A stretch of DNA of 13,381 nucleotides from an uncultured Eubacteriales bacterium (lineage in GTDB: Bacteria > Bacillota_A > Clostridia > Lachnospirales > Lachnospiraceae). Location: NCBI GenBank assembly GCA_902803345.1, contig CADCPV010000392.1, positions 1 through 13,381 on the forward strand, written 5' to 3'. Shown one piece after another: positions 12,960-13,381 of this stretch. Below the pieces are notes generated by a model, which saw only the letters and a program-made list of their open reading frames with translations, ran no database searches and was not told the origin of the DNA. A program made the position numbers and the translations under genes. Position 1 is the stretch's first letter, and each line of letters begins with the position of its first letter.

Positions 12960-13381
12960 ATGACAGAACTGATATTTCGCGGCATGAAGAGACGGAAAAA
13001 GGACGTCGTTTATATCGTCCTCGTCAGCTTCATTGCCACTTTTTTCATGTCCGGGATTCTGATGTTCCAAAGCATCCTAAACTCCTATGTGCAGGAAAAG
13101 AACCGGGACACCTACGGGGACTGGGTGATCGCCTCGGAGTCTTCGGAACTTTCGCACCCCTATCTTGCGGAAAAAGGAAGTGTTTCGAATGCTGTCTATC
13201 TCTGTGATCAGGAGGGCTCCGCCCTCGGAAAGACCCTCGGCAGCATCTCCGCGGAACTGATGGATTTCGGCCGGATTCGGCTTTACGAAGGGCGTATGCC
13301 GGAAAATGAAACGGAGATCGTTTCGGACCTTCAGACACTTCAGAAGCTCGGGTACAGCTATGATCTCGGGCAGCAGATTAC
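12960..13381 (+). CDS. FtsX-like ABC transporter permease, 3' end beyond the window
   Basis: The frame is open to the window edge, giving 140 complete codons of what is probably a much larger membrane protein. A positively charged start (GMKRRKKD) precedes one membrane helix (about residues 16-36, with VVYIVLVSFIATFFMSG). A large extracytoplasmic domain follows, in which LYEGRMPENETEIV is typical of MacB/FtsX-type permeases. Such permeases work with a separate ATPase in exporting or sensing antimicrobial peptides, or in lipoprotein and cell-wall handling. The ATG at 12960 has AAGGAGG (12945-12951) 8 nt upstream. Its own promoter and a candidate operator lie just before it, and the two-component genes precede it. 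No ATPase gene lies upstream in the window; it may follow downstream. The substrate is unknown. Confidence 0.82.
   Translation, partial: MTELIFRGMKRRKKDVVYIVLVSFIATFFMSGILMFQSILNSYVQEKNRDTYGDWVIASESSELSHPYLAEKGSVSNAVYLCDQEGSALGKTLGSISAELMDFGRIRLYEGRMPENETEIVSDLQTLQKLGYSYDLGQQI

Noticed and set aside
1..13381. CRISPR array, tRNA or rRNA gene, insertion sequence or prophage gene
   Set aside because: No repeated spacers, tRNA-like cloverleaf, rRNA segments, transposase or integrase motifs were seen. All intergenic gaps are at most 215 nt.

Overview
The window reads as chromosomal DNA from a Gram-positive anaerobe of the Clostridia (Bacillota), probably a relatively GC-rich Lachnospiraceae-like lineage. 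This is inferred from strong AGGAGG ribosome binding sites, the clostridial-style EF-G paralogue, ROK glucokinase, AsnA and M18 peptidase, and an OmpR-type two-component system beside an FtsX-type permease. The genus cannot be fixed from the sequence alone. All eleven supported genes lie on the + strand. The first (EF-G paralogue) and last (ABC permease) run off the window.

Left part (1-5882) is housekeeping and metabolism: an EF-G-like translation factor missing its N-terminus, a ROK-family glucokinase, ammonia-dependent asparagine synthetase (asnA), an M18 aminopeptidase and a HAD-family phosphatase. The first three genes are each followed by a GC-rich hairpin with no proper U-tract. The longest gap here, in front of asnA, also contains helices that could form a pseudoknot.

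Middle and right part (5967-12744) is a tightly packed gene string. It holds a 1057-residue cyclic-di-GMP enzyme, mnmA (tRNA 2-thiouridylase), mntP (Mn2+ efflux), an OmpR-family response regulator and its histidine kinase. Junctions are +1, +4, +12 and -1 nt, so co-transcription and translational coupling are likely. The cyclic-di-GMP protein is the most striking gene: receiver, degenerate GGDEF and intact EAL domains lie before a two-helix membrane module, which is followed by an intact GGDEF domain with an inhibitory site. It therefore combines phosphodiesterase and cyclase halves, and a phosphorylation input and an extracytoplasmic sensor, in one chain.

A 215-nt gap after the kinase gene contains a 60-nt irregular hairpin, then two direct GTAAGNTT repeats 11 bp apart just upstream of an extended -10 promoter, then the start of an FtsX-like permease. 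This suggests a kinase/regulator pair controlling an adjacent ABC transporter, as in Bce/Van-type envelope-stress modules. No ATPase gene is visible in the window.
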